A DNA stretch of 64,000 nt from CAVXGU01 sp963761615 (GCA_963761615.1 CAVXGU010000003.1:558001-622000), one strand, 5' to 3'; counted from the first letter of the stretch, positions 49,004 through 57,817 are shown. The notes: generated by a model not told the origin, from the sequence alone. Made by a program: numbers and translations.

Positions 49004-50560
49004 ATGAGTCATTACCTGTCGCTGATCCTCTTCACGCCCCTCGCCGGCGCGATCCTCCTGCTGTTCGTCAACAAGCAGAATACGAACGCGATCCGGTGGA
49101 TTGCGAACATCGTCGCGTTCGCGGGGTTCCTGATCTCGGTGCCGCTGTGGTTCCGGTTCGATCCGGTGAGCCCCGGCTACCAGTTCGTGGAGCGCCTGCC
49201 GTGGATCCCGTCGATCGGCGCCGAGTACTTCCTCGGGGTGGACGGCCTCAGCACCCTGCTCATCCTGCTGACCACGCTCATGGGCTGCATCGCGATCCTG
49301 TCGTCGTGGAACGCGATCAGCGAGCGCGTCAAGGAGTACTACATCTTCCTGCTGCTCCTGCAGAGCGGGATGCTGGGCGCGTTCATGTCGCTCGACTTCC
49401 TGCTGTTCTTCCTGTTCTGGGAAGTGATGCTGGTGCCGATGTACTTCCTGATCGGCATCTGGGGCAGCGCCAACCGCCTCTACTCGGCGATCAAGTTCTT
49501 CCTGTACACCCTGGTCGGGAGCGTCGTGATGCTGCTGGGCATCCTCGCGCTCTACTTCTACGCGCACAGCGTGACGGGCGTGTACTCGTTCGACGTGACG
49601 CAGTTCCAGCAGCTCAACATTCCGTACGACCTGCAGTGGTGGATCTTCCTGGCGTTCTTCCTCGGATTCGCCATCAAGGTGCCGATGTTCCCGTTCCACA
49701 CGTGGCTGCCGGACGCCCACACCGACGCCCCGACCGCCGGGTCGGTGATCCTGGCCGCCGTCCTCCTGAAGATGGGCACCTACGGGTTCCTCCGCTTCAG
49801 CCTGCCGATCCTCCCCGACGCGTCGCGGCACTTCGTGCCGTTCATCATTGCGCTGTCGATCATCGGGATCGTCTACGGCGCCCTGGTCGCGCTCGCGCAG
49901 AAGGACTGGAAGCGGCTGGTGGCGTATTCGTCGGTCAGCCACATGGCGATGGTCATGCTCGGCATGTTCGCCCTCAACCCGGTGGGAATCACCGGCAGCA
50001 TCGTCCAGCAGCTGAACCACGGCATCTCGACCGGCGCCCTCTTCCTCATCGTCGGCATCGTCTACGAGCGGCGCCACACCCGGGAGATCTCGGAGTACGG
50101 CGGGCTGTCCAAGGTGATGCCGGTCTATGCGGCCATCTTTCTGCTGATGACGATGTCGTCGATCGGTCTGCCCGCGCTCAACGGGTTCATCGGTGAGTTC
50201 CTGATCCTCCAGGGCGTGTTCGTGGCGAACAAGATCTGGGCGCTGTTCGCGGCCAGCGGCGTCGTGCTCGGCGCCGCCTACATGCTCTATCTCTACCAGC
50301 GCACCATGTTCGGCAAGGTGGAGAACCCGAAGAACGAAGGGCTGCACGACCTGAGCCTGCGCGAGTTCGCCACCTTCGCGCCGCTCATCGCCCTGGCGGT
50401 CTGGATCGGGCTGTATCCGTCCCCGATCCTCCGCCGGCTGGACCAGTCGGTGCAGCACATCGTGGCCCGCGTCAGTCCCCAGTACGTCCGGCAGGCGCCC
50501 CCGACCGCCGACCAGACGGCCCGCGCGGCCGGGCTCGAGCCCGCAGGAGGCGCGCGGTAA
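49004..50560 (+). CDS. nuoM: NADH-quinone oxidoreductase subunit M
   Basis: A 518-residue antiporter-like membrane subunit. FFLFWEVMLVPMYFLIGIWG carries the conserved glutamate, FHTWLPDAHTDAPTAGSVILAAVLLKMGTYG the lysine/histidine path, and YSSVSHMAMVMLG the later site. About 14 helices. It follows nuoL by 37 bases and ends TAATG into nuoN. Confidence 0.95.
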   Translation: MSHYLSLILFTPLAGAILLLFVNKQNTNAIRWIANIVAFAGFLISVPLWFRFDPVSPGYQFVERLPWIPSIGAEYFLGVDGLSTLLILLTTLMGCIAILSSWNAISERVKEYYIFLLLLQSGMLGAFMSLDFLLFFLFWEVMLVPMYFLIGIWGSANRLYSAIKFFLYTLVGSVVMLLGILALYFYAHSVTGVYSFDVTQFQQLNIPYDLQWWIFLAFFLGFAIKVPMFPFHTWLPDAHTDAPTAGSVILAAVLLKMGTYGFLRFSLPILPDASRHFVPFIIALSIIGIVYGALVALAQKDWKRLVAYSSVSHMAMVMLGMFALNPVGITGSIVQQLNHGISTGALFLIVGIVYERRHTREISEYGGLSKVMPVYAAIFLLMTMSSIGLPALNGFIGEFLILQGVFVANKIWALFAASGVVLGAAYMLYLYQRTMFGKVENPKNEGLHDLSLREFATFAPLIALAVWIGLYPSPILRRLDQSVQHIVARVSPQYVRQAPPTADQTARAAGLEPAGGAR

Positions 50561-52032
50561 TGCCCGCCGGAATCGCGCTGAGCGATTTCTACTACATCCT
50601 CCCGGAGCTCGTGCTCACGGGCGGCGCGCTGCTCGTCCTGATCGCGGACGTCCTCGTGCCGCGCGAGAACCGCGGCGTCCTCGCCTGGCTCTCGGTCGCC
50701 GTCCTCGGCGCGACCCTCGTCTCGCTCCTGCCGTTCGTCGGCGTGCACGTCGAGGTGTCCCACGGCCTGATGGCCGTCGACGCGTTCGCCCTGTTCTTCC
50801 AGGCCGTGTTCCTCGTCGCCGGCATCCTGACGGTGCTGCTGTCGTCGCGGTACCTGGCGGTGGAGGGCGCCAGCCCGGGCGAGTACTACTTCCTGATCCT
50901 GTGCGCCACGCTCGGCATGATGGTCATGGCGGGCGGCATCGACCTCATCACGATCTTCATCGGCCTCGAGACGATGGCCGTCTCGTTCTACATCCTGACC
51001 GGCTTCATCAAGCCGAATCCGCGGTCGAACGAGGCGGCAGTCAAGTACTTCCTGCTCGGCGCCTTCTCGCTTGGAATCCTGCTCTACGGGATGTCCCTGC
51101 TCTACGGGCTGTCGGGCACCACGAGCCTGCGCGGCATGGCCCCGGTGCTGGCCACGCGGGGCGCGGACCCGCTGCTCATCCTGGCCGTGATCCTCGTCGT
51201 CGCGGGCGTGGCGTTCAAGATCGCCGCGGTGCCGTTCCACATGTGGGCGCCCGACGTGTACGAAGGCGCGCCCACGCCGGTGACCGCGTTCCTGTCGGTC
51301 GGCTCGAAGGCCGCCTCGTTCGCCATGATCCTGCGGATCTTCCTCGAGGGCCTGCCGTCGATGAGCGCCGACTGGCGGCTGCTGTTCGAGGTGCTCGCGA
51401 TCCTCACCATGGTCGTCGGCAACCTCGCAGCCCTGACCCAGTCGAACATCAAGCGGATGCTCGCGTACTCCTCGATCGCGCACGCCGGCTACGTCCTCAT
51501 CGGCATCGTCGTCGGGACCTCGCGGGGCATCACCGCGGCCCTCATCTACCTCGCGATCTACGCGTTCATGCAGATGGGCGCCTTCGGTGTCGTGATCATG
51601 ATGCGGCGCCAGGACGTGATCGGCGACGAGCTGAAGGACCTGAGCGGCCTCGCCCAGCGGCGGCCGTTCGCCGCGTTCGCCATGCTCGTCTTCATGCTGT
51701 CCCTCGGCGGCATTCCCCCGACGGCCGGCTTCATGGGCAAGTTCTGGCTTTTCGGCGCGGCGATCGACGCCGGCTACATCGGGCTGGCCGTCGTCGGCGT
51801 GCTGGCGAGCGCGCTGTCGCTCTACTACTACGTGCGCGTCGCCGTCTTCATGTATCTGAAGAAGGACGTCACGGGCTCCGAGCCGGTCATGTCGCCTTCG
51901 CTGACCCTGGCGCTCGGCGTGGCCGTCGTCGCGGTCATCGCGCTCGGCGTCTACCCGAGGCTGCTCTTCGACCTCGCAACGGCCGGCGCGCAGTCGCTGG
52001 GCACCGGCGGCATCATCGCCGCGCTTCGCTGA
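50560..52032 (+). CDS. nuoN: NADH-quinone oxidoreductase subunit N
   Basis: A 490-residue antiporter-like membrane subunit. GLETMAVSFYILTGF, KIAAVPFHMWAPDVYEGAPTPVTAFLSVGSK and MLAYSSIAHAGYVLIG are the key channel motifs. It closes the nuo cluster; no nuo gene follows before the atp promoter. Confidence 0.95.
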   Translation: MPAGIALSDFYYILPELVLTGGALLVLIADVLVPRENRGVLAWLSVAVLGATLVSLLPFVGVHVEVSHGLMAVDAFALFFQAVFLVAGILTVLLSSRYLAVEGASPGEYYFLILCATLGMMVMAGGIDLITIFIGLETMAVSFYILTGFIKPNPRSNEAAVKYFLLGAFSLGILLYGMSLLYGLSGTTSLRGMAPVLATRGADPLLILAVILVVAGVAFKIAAVPFHMWAPDVYEGAPTPVTAFLSVGSKAASFAMILRIFLEGLPSMSADWRLLFEVLAILTMVVGNLAALTQSNIKRMLAYSSIAHAGYVLIGIVVGTSRGITAALIYLAIYAFMQMGAFGVVIMMRRQDVIGDELKDLSGLAQRRPFAAFAMLVFMLSLGGIPPTAGFMGKFWLFGAAIDAGYIGLAVVGVLASALSLYYYVRVAVFMYLKKDVTGSEPVMSPSLTLALGVAVVAVIALGVYPRLLFDLATAGAQSLGTGGIIAALR

Positions 52033-52049
52033 AAAAACCTCGTTTTCAG
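52029..52049 (+). terminator. Weak hairpin at the end of the nuo operon
   Basis: CTGAAAA/TTTTCAG (52029-52035 with 52043-52049) forms a 7-bp stem over the nuoN stop codon. The stem is AT-rich and no T-run follows, so it may not terminate efficiently. Confidence 0.25.
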
Positions 52050-52089
52050 GCCCATTCTGCGTAGGTGGTGAACTCTTTCACAAATAGGC

Positions 52090-52095
52090 TATACT
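52090..52095 (+). promoter_or_regulatory. Predicted -10 box of the atp (F0) operon
   Basis: TATACT, 39 bases before the atpZ ATG at 52135; a GTGAAC (52068-52073) 16 bases upstream is a possible -35. The intergenic stretch 52033-52134 holds no gene. Confidence 0.45.
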
Positions 52096-52134
52096 CGTCC
52101 GTCTTCCTGGCGTGCGCGCGGCAGCCGGACAGCC

Positions 52135-52380
52135 ATGGCCGCTGACAAGTTTCCGAGGTGGGCGCAGCTCTCCGGCGTCGGCCTCGAGCTGGCGGGGGCC
52201 GTCGCCGGGTTCACGCTGATCGGCTACTGGGTCGATCGCCACTACGCGACCGGGCCCTGGGGGCTGGTGGTCGGCATCGTCCTCGGGCTCGTCGGCGGGC
52301 TCTACAACCTGATCAAGCAGTCGCTGCGGGCGGTGCACGATGCCGCCGCCGACGACGAGGCGGACGGGAAGAGCGAATGA
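52135..52380 (+). CDS. atpZ: AtpZ-type F0F1 ATP synthase accessory subunit
   Basis: An 81-residue two-helix membrane protein: LAGAVAGFTLIGYWVDRHY then GLVVGIVLGLVGGLYNLIKQ, with an acidic tail. This is the AtpZ/putative F0F1-ATPase subunit family, found ahead of atpI-atpB and linked to Mg2+/Ca2+ uptake or assembly of the synthase in some bacteria. Its stop overlaps the next start (ATGA). Confidence 0.85.
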   Translation: MAADKFPRWAQLSGVGLELAGAVAGFTLIGYWVDRHYATGPWGLVVGIVLGLVGGLYNLIKQSLRAVHDAAADDEADGKSE

Positions 52381-52757
52381 CGCCGTTTCGCCGCTACGGC
52401 AGGTTCGTCGGCGTGGCGGTGATCGTCGTCGCCGCGCTACTCGCCGTGGGGTTCATGCCGACGCGCCGGCTCGGCGGCGATACCGCGCTGCCGGCCATGG
52501 CCGCCGGAAGCCTGATCAGTCTCGTGGCGGCGGCGCTGGCGGGCTGGCTGCTCGTCGCCGCTCCGGCGACGACGCCGGTCGCGCGGATGCAGCGCGCGAT
52601 GCTCGCCATGGCGGTGCGGCTCGGCACGGTGGTGCTCCTCGGGGTCGCGGCGTCGCTCGGCGGAATGTTCGCGCGCCGGCCGCTCCTGTTCTGGCTGGCG
52701 ACGAGCTACGTGGTGCTGCTGCCCCTGGAAGTCAAGCTGGCGGTGGAAACGGATTGA
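52377..52757 (+). CDS. AtpI-like four-helix membrane protein of the atp operon
   Basis: A 126-residue protein with four hydrophobic segments and few charged residues: VAVIVVAALLAVGFM, AMAAGSLISLVAAALAGWLLVA, RLGTVVLLGVAASLG and LLFWLATSYVVLLPLEV. Position between atpZ and atpB and this topology fit the AtpI/UncI role as an assembly helper for the c-ring, though sequence signatures are weak. Confidence 0.65.
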   Translation: MTPFRRYGRFVGVAVIVVAALLAVGFMPTRRLGGDTALPAMAAGSLISLVAAALAGWLLVAAPATTPVARMQRAMLAMAVRLGTVVLLGVAASLGGMFARRPLLFWLATSYVVLLPLEVKLAVETD

Positions 52758-52782
52758 GTCGAGTCTGGGGACCGGAGCAGGC

Positions 52783-53697
52783 ATGATCGCGCAGCAGGAG
52801 ACACAGGCGGCCGGACCGGCCGCACCGGCGGGTCACGGAGCGGCGGCGCAGGAGTCGCCCCTCGAGCACATCGTCCAGCATCCCCTCGTCCAGCGGCCCG
52901 CCAACCTCGGTCCGCTCACTCCGAACGGGGTCGTCACCGTGTTCTCGGACCAGATCGCGATGCTCGCGCTCGCCGGTCTGCTCCTCGTGTTCTGCGTGCC
53001 GCTGCTCGTGCGGAAGCGCCGCGGGCGGCAGGGGGTTGCCTCGATGGTGGCCTCCGGCGCGGCCAACGCGATCGAGGCCGTGTGCGTGTACTTCCGCAAG
53101 GAAGTCGCGGAGCCGGCCTTGCACCAGTACACCGATCGATTCGTTCCCTACATCTGGAGCGTCTTCTTCTTCGTCCTCACGGTGAACCTGCTCGGGCTGC
53201 TGCCGATTCCGGCCCTGTCGTCCCTCTTCGGCACGCATCTGGGCGGCACCGCGACGGGCAACGTCTGGGTGACGGCGGCGCTCGCTCTCGCGACGATGGC
53301 GATGATGATCGTGAACGGCCTCCGGCTCGGGGGCGGGGCCTATCTGGCGCACTTCTGTCCGGGCCCGATCTGGATGGCGCCGTTGCTCGTGCCCGTGGAG
53401 ATCATCGGGCTCGTCGCCAAGATCTTCGCCCTGGCCATCCGTCTCTTCGCGAACATGATCGCCGGCCACATCCTGCTGGCGGTCCTCCTGTCCTTCATCC
53501 TGGCGGCCGGCGCCGCGAGCGCCGCGCTGGGCCTCGGCATCGCCGTGCCGGTCGTGCTGGGCAGCATCGCGATCAACCTGCTGGAGCTGTTCGTGGCGTT
53601 CCTGCAGGCCTTCATCTTCACGTTCTTGACGACGCTGTTCATCGGGATGTCGATCGTGCTGCACCACGACGAGCACGAGGTCTCGGCGGCGCACTGA
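52783..53697 (+). CDS. atpB: F0F1 ATP synthase subunit a
   Basis: A 304-residue membrane subunit forming the proton half-channels. The essential arginine is Arg220 in KIFALAIRLFANMIAGHILL. LLEEL-type helix is NLLELFVAFLQAFIFTFLTTLFIGMS. The first about 50 residues are a polar Ala/Pro-rich extension. It follows the AtpI-like gene by 25 bases and precedes atpE by 119 bases. Confidence 0.95.
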   Translation: MIAQQETQAAGPAAPAGHGAAAQESPLEHIVQHPLVQRPANLGPLTPNGVVTVFSDQIAMLALAGLLLVFCVPLLVRKRRGRQGVASMVASGAANAIEAVCVYFRKEVAEPALHQYTDRFVPYIWSVFFFVLTVNLLGLLPIPALSSLFGTHLGGTATGNVWVTAALALATMAMMIVNGLRLGGGAYLAHFCPGPIWMAPLLVPVEIIGLVAKIFALAIRLFANMIAGHILLAVLLSFILAAGAASAALGLGIAVPVVLGSIAINLLELFVAFLQAFIFTFLTTLFIGMSIVLHHDEHEVSAAH

Positions 53698-53816
53698 CAC
53701 CAACTTTCTCGCCATGCCCGCGGGAACGGGGCGGATGCGGGCCATGAGGCGTGACTGCGATGGCGAGCTCGGCGAAGCGGCCGCCCCCCGTGCGGCCCAC
53801 TGAAGGGGTAGTGACG

Positions 53817-54158
53817 ATGGATCGGAAGCAGTGGAGCAGGCTGGCTCTCGGGATCATGCTGGCCGGTGTCGTGATCATGCTGATGCCCGCCGGCCTGAGC
53901 GCGCAGGAGGCCGGGGGCGCGGGGACCTTCCTCAGCAGCAACGGCGCGGCGTGGCTGGGCGGCGCCATCGGCGCGGGCCTCGCCGTCATGGGCGGAGCGG
54001 CCGGTATCGGCCGGATCGGCGGATCGGCCGTCGAGTCGATGGCACGCCAGCCGGGCGCGGCGGGACAGATTTCGACCGCGATGATCATCACGGCGGCCAT
54101 GATCGAAGGCGCGACGCTGTTCGCGGTCGTGGTCGGCATGATGGCGGTGCTCAAGTAG
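53817..54158 (+). CDS. atpE: F0F1 ATP synthase subunit c with N-terminal signal-like extension
   Basis: A 113-residue proteolipid. Residues 1-31 look like a cleavable signal (RLALGIMLAGVVIMLMPAGLSAQ), absent from the usual 70-90-residue form. The two-helix hairpin follows: GGAIGAGLAVMGGAAGIGRIGGS, polar loop RQP (77-79), and the ion-binding Glu97 in AAMIEGATLFAVVVG. Gly after the Glu favours protons over Na+. AAGGGG lies eight bases before the ATG at 53817; a start at 53751 is less likely. Confidence 0.93.
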   Translation: MDRKQWSRLALGIMLAGVVIMLMPAGLSAQEAGGAGTFLSSNGAAWLGGAIGAGLAVMGGAAGIGRIGGSAVESMARQPGAAGQISTAMIITAAMIEGATLFAVVVGMMAVLK

Positions 54159-54168
54159 AACGCGGCTC

Positions 54169-54741
54169 ATGATCAAGCGAGTCGCGCTTTCTGCCGTTTT
54201 TCTGCTCGCGGCGCTGCCGGCGGGGGCCCAGGAGGCCGGAGGGTTGAATCCCTTCTCCGGCGACGTGGGCAACGCCGTCTGGACGCTGGCGATCTTCATC
54301 CTGGTGGTGGTGGTCCTGGGCAAGTTCGCCTGGGGCCCCCTCCTCCGCCTGCTCCAGGAGCGCGAGGAGTTCATTCACAAGGCGCTCGACGACGCCAAGC
54401 GGGACCGCGACGACGCGGAGTCGCGCCTGCGGGCCGTGGCCGAGCAGCTCCAGGCGGCGCGCGTCGAGGCGGGGCAGATCGTGGACAAGGCCAGACGGGA
54501 CGCCGAGCGCCTCGGTGAAGAGCTGCGTCAACGTGCGCGCGAGCAGGCGGACACGATTCTTCAGAACGCGGACAAGCGGATTCAGCAGGAGACGGACCGC
54601 GCGGTCCAGCAGATCCGCCACGAAGCCGCCGACCTCTCCGTGGCGATCGCGTCGAAGCTGATCCAGCGGAACCTGTCCAGGGAAGACAATCAGCGCCTCA
54701 TCGACGAGGCGTTGGCCGAGGTCGAAGGCCAGACCCACTGA
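54169..54741 (+). CDS. atpF: F0F1 ATP synthase subunit b with N-terminal signal-like extension
   Basis: A 190-residue peripheral-stalk subunit. Residues 1-21 (MIKRVALSAVFLLAALPAGA) look like a signal peptide, then QEAGGLNPFSG leads to the membrane helix VWTLAIFILVVVVLGKFAWGPLLRLL and a long charged coiled coil to residue 190. The predicted mature start, AQEAGG, is the same as in the c subunit upstream. It ends the atp cluster; atpH, A, G, D and C are not here. Confidence 0.92.
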   Translation: MIKRVALSAVFLLAALPAGAQEAGGLNPFSGDVGNAVWTLAIFILVVVVLGKFAWGPLLRLLQEREEFIHKALDDAKRDRDDAESRLRAVAEQLQAARVEAGQIVDKARRDAERLGEELRQRAREQADTILQNADKRIQQETDRAVQQIRHEAADLSVAIASKLIQRNLSREDNQRLIDEALAEVEGQTH

Positions 54742-54760
54742 GCAGGGGGCACGCCGCCCG

Positions 54761-55600
54761 TCAGGGCGGCGTGATCCCGATCGCTCTGACCTTCGCGCCC
54801 CGCAGCCTCACGCCCACGCGCACGTCGTCCGAGGGCGATGCGCCGGTCGGCTCCAGAAACTCCACCAGCAGCTCCGTCGTCAGGCGATCCGCCACCTCGT
54901 CGAGGGCGGCCGCGTACGACGCCGGCGTGAAGATCCGCGTGAACGAGCCGCCGGTCTGCTCGGCCAGGCTGGCCAGCCCCGCGCTGGCGGCGTCGCGCAG
55001 GTCCTGCCGCCGGGCGATCACGTAGAGCGTCGCGCGGCTGTCGGCGACGACCTGCATGATCTGGTCGGGAGCCCTGAGCCCGGCGTCCGTCGGGTCCTCC
55101 GACAGCGCCACGATCGCCGAGAACGGAAAGTGGCCCGCCGTCACCAGGCGCGCAGCGGCGGCGATGCCCAGCATGAGGGAGCTCCGGGCCGGGGACGTGC
55201 TCAGCTCGTCGAGGGCCGAGGCGACGGCGTCGCGGCCGTCGCCGATCCCGGTGAGGATCGCCGGCGGGCTGCTGAGACGGCCGAGTGCGAGGGGCCTGGC
55301 GCCGAGGCGATCGATGAATCCCACAGCGGCGTCGTGGATCTGGCTCGCGGCGCTCTGCGCGGCAATCCCGTTGTCGACGAGCAGCACGACCGGATAGTCG
55401 GCCAGCCGGGTGTCGAGCACTTCGCGTCGCTGGCCGCCCTCCTCGATCACGAAGTCGTCGGGCAGGAGATCGATGACGGGCTGCCCCCGGCCGTTCTCGA
55501 CGGCGAGGAGGATCGTGCGGCTGACGCCGAGGCGCTGACCCGACGCCGTCACGGCGGTGGCGAGCCCGAGCGCCGCGAGGCACCAGGCCCGCCGTCGCAT
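54761..55600 (-). CDS. Secreted VWFA-like protein without MIDAS
   Basis: A 279-residue exported protein with signal MRRRAWCLAALGLATAVTASG. A short beta region (LLAVENGRGQPVIDLLPDDF with VIEEGG) precedes a VWA-like domain in which the MIDAS reads LLVDNGIAAQSA, so the DxSxS motif is lost. SEQTGGSF-like LAEQTGGSFTRIFTPASY near the end matches acidobacterial VWFA-related proteins. The ATG at 55600 shares a base with the sulfatase stop (TGATG). Convergent with atpF. Confidence 0.72.
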   Translation of the reverse strand: MRRRAWCLAALGLATAVTASGQRLGVSRTILLAVENGRGQPVIDLLPDDFVIEEGGQRREVLDTRLADYPVVLLVDNGIAAQSAASQIHDAAVGFIDRLGARPLALGRLSSPPAILTGIGDGRDAVASALDELSTSPARSSLMLGIAAAARLVTAGHFPFSAIVALSEDPTDAGLRAPDQIMQVVADSRATLYVIARRQDLRDAASAGLASLAEQTGGSFTRIFTPASYAAALDEVADRLTTELLVEFLEPTGASPSDDVRVGVRLRGAKVRAIGITPP

Positions 55601-57798
55601 CAGTGCTGCGTGCTCCTCGACGCTCCGGCGTATCGGCGTGCCGCGGCGCGGACCTCGTCGGCTCGCGCGCGATCCCCGAACGCGGTCCAGAGCCTGGCGG
55701 CCAGGGCGTACCCGTCGGGCGTCGGCGAGAACGCGACCAGGTCGGTCAGGACCCGGCCCGCGGACTCCGCCCGGTCGGTCGCCTGATAGAGCTGGGCCAG
55801 CTCGCCCCGGGCCTTGATGTCGTCGGGGAAGTCCCGGAGCTCGGCGACGAGCTGGGCCTCGCCGTCGTCGTAGCGTTCCAGCTTGATGTACGTCTCGGCC
55901 GCCGCGGACCGCAGTCCCGGCACGCGCTCCTTGGCGACCGCCACCTGCGGCAAGGCGGCATCGTACCGATCCGCAGCCTGATCGAACTGCCCCTGGGACG
56001 CGAGGATGCGCGCCTCGGTCACCGCGACCAGTGGAAATGCCGGTGCGTCCACCTCGGCGTCCGCCGCCTGGCGTCGCGCGCCGTCCGGGTCGTGAGCGGC
56101 GAGCGCCAGATCGACGAGCAGGACATGGGCGCGCCACCCGGCCCGTCGATCGTCGCCCGCCAGGCGCAGCGCCGCCTCGGCCTGGATCCGCGCCGCCTCC
56201 TGATGGTGTGCCGCCGACAGCGCCCTCGCGAGGTCGAGTGCCGCGTCGGGATCCTCGGGACGGAGCGCGGCCACCCGGCCGAGCGCCGTGGCGGCCTGCT
56301 CGACCCGGCCCGATCGCGCGGCGATCGACGCCAGGTCGAACCAGACGTTGGGCTGATCCGGATCGTCCTGCAGCAGGCGCTGCAGGCCGTCGATTGCCGC
56401 GGCCCAGTCGCTCGCCGCGGCGCTGTCGAGTGCCGTCCGATAACGCTCGAGGCGCGCGACCGCATCTTTCGGGTCGACGGCAGGCGGCGCCTCGCCATCC
56501 GGGCGGGCTGGCGCGAACCTCGTGCGTCCCAGACTCGTGGCCATGAGCGGCCCGTCATCGTCGGGGCGCGCCTGCGGCGCCGCCGGCGCCACGCCGGCGA
56601 GCAGTCCTGCCGCGGCGGCCCGGAGCTCCGGCAGGTCGGCGCCACCGGCCCCGGCGATGTTGCGCTGTTCATGCGGGTCGTCGGCGAGGTCGTAGAGCTC
56701 CGGCTGCGGTGCCTGGATGTAGTGCCGCCGCCCGTCGGTCACCGAGACGAGCGGACTCCACCCGAACACGTCGCGGCCGTACCACGACTCGGCGTAGACC
56801 ATTCGCGGCGGCAGGGAGCCGTTCCCGTCGATGACGGAGGTCAGCGAGACCCCGCGAAGGTCTCCCGGCCGGGGCGCCCTGGCGAGGTCGAGCACGGTCG
56901 GCGCGATGTCCACGAGCTGAACGACTCCCGCCACCCGCCGGCCGGCGCCCTCGCCGCCTGCGGGCTTGATGATGAGCGGCACGCGGATGTCCTCGTCGTA
57001 CAGGAGCAGGCCGTGTTCCTGCTCGCCGTGGTCGCCCAGCCCCTCGCCGTGGTCCGACGTCACGATGATCGTGGATCGGTCGTAGAGCTGGTGGGCCTTG
57101 AGGGCGTGGACGAGGCGTCCGATGATCTGGTCGGCGTACGCCACTTCGCCATCGTATGGTCCGAGCGGTGCGAACGCCGCCGGCGGCGTCCGGGGCGCCT
57201 GCGGCTCGTTGAGCTGCAGGAACAGGAACACGCGGCTGGAATCCTGGCTCTCGAGCCAGTGCTCGGCAATGGCCTCCGACTCGGCGCCGTCGCGCTCGAT
57301 GTGCTCGATGGGGCGGCCCAGCTGCTCGGGGGGCATCGTGTCATCGAAGAAGCCGAACCCGCGCTCGACGCCGGTGCCGCGACGCAGGAGGAAGCTGGAG
57401 ACGACGGCGCCAGTCGCGAAGTCGCGGTCGTGGAGCATTTCCGGCAGCGTGCGCTCGCTCCGGGCCAGGTGGAACCCGACATCGTCGCGTACGCCGGTTT
57501 CGAACGGCAGACGGCCCGTCAGCAGCGACGCGTACGCCGGAAGGGTCTGGGGCGAATGGGTGTAGGCGCGATCGAAGACCACGCCGCCCTTGGCGAGGGC
57601 GTCGATCGTCGGCGTCGCGCCGCGCTCGTACCCGTAGACCGGCAGGTGATCCGCCCGCAGCGAGTCGACGGAGATCAGGATGATCGGACCGCTGACCGGC
57701 GCCGAGGCCCGCGCGAACTGCCAGCCGCCGGCGGCCGCCAGTCCGATCGCCAGCGCGGCGAGCGCCATGATGAACGTGAAACGAAGGGGTCGCGCCAC
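55600..57798 (-). CDS. Sulfatase-domain protein with C-terminal TPR repeats
   Basis: A 732-residue protein. An N-terminal membrane anchor (LRFTFIMALAALAIGLAAAGG) leads to an alkaline-phosphatase/sulfatase domain: ILISVDSLRADHLPVYGYER binds metal, and STIIVTSDHGEGLGDHGEQEHG is the second site. The nucleophile region is THSPQTLPAYASLLTGRLP, with no cysteine, so formylglycine chemistry is not expected. From about residue 440, TPR-like helices run to the end. It may be a phospho- or sulfotransferase/hydrolase of the periplasm. GTG start at 57798; middle gene of a three-gene unit. Confidence 0.82.
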   Translation of the reverse strand: MARPLRFTFIMALAALAIGLAAAGGWQFARASAPVSGPIILISVDSLRADHLPVYGYERGATPTIDALAKGGVVFDRAYTHSPQTLPAYASLLTGRLPFETGVRDDVGFHLARSERTLPEMLHDRDFATGAVVSSFLLRRGTGVERGFGFFDDTMPPEQLGRPIEHIERDGAESEAIAEHWLESQDSSRVFLFLQLNEPQAPRTPPAAFAPLGPYDGEVAYADQIIGRLVHALKAHQLYDRSTIIVTSDHGEGLGDHGEQEHGLLLYDEDIRVPLIIKPAGGEGAGRRVAGVVQLVDIAPTVLDLARAPRPGDLRGVSLTSVIDGNGSLPPRMVYAESWYGRDVFGWSPLVSVTDGRRHYIQAPQPELYDLADDPHEQRNIAGAGGADLPELRAAAAGLLAGVAPAAPQARPDDDGPLMATSLGRTRFAPARPDGEAPPAVDPKDAVARLERYRTALDSAAASDWAAAIDGLQRLLQDDPDQPNVWFDLASIAARSGRVEQAATALGRVAALRPEDPDAALDLARALSAAHHQEAARIQAEAALRLAGDDRRAGWRAHVLLVDLALAAHDPDGARRQAADAEVDAPAFPLVAVTEARILASQGQFDQAADRYDAALPQVAVAKERVPGLRSAAAETYIKLERYDDGEAQLVAELRDFPDDIKARGELAQLYQATDRAESAGRVLTDLVAFSPTPDGYALAARLWTAFGDRARADEVRAAARRYAGASRSTQH

Positions 57799-57817
57799 GG
57801 CTCGTCCGCCAGGGGGC

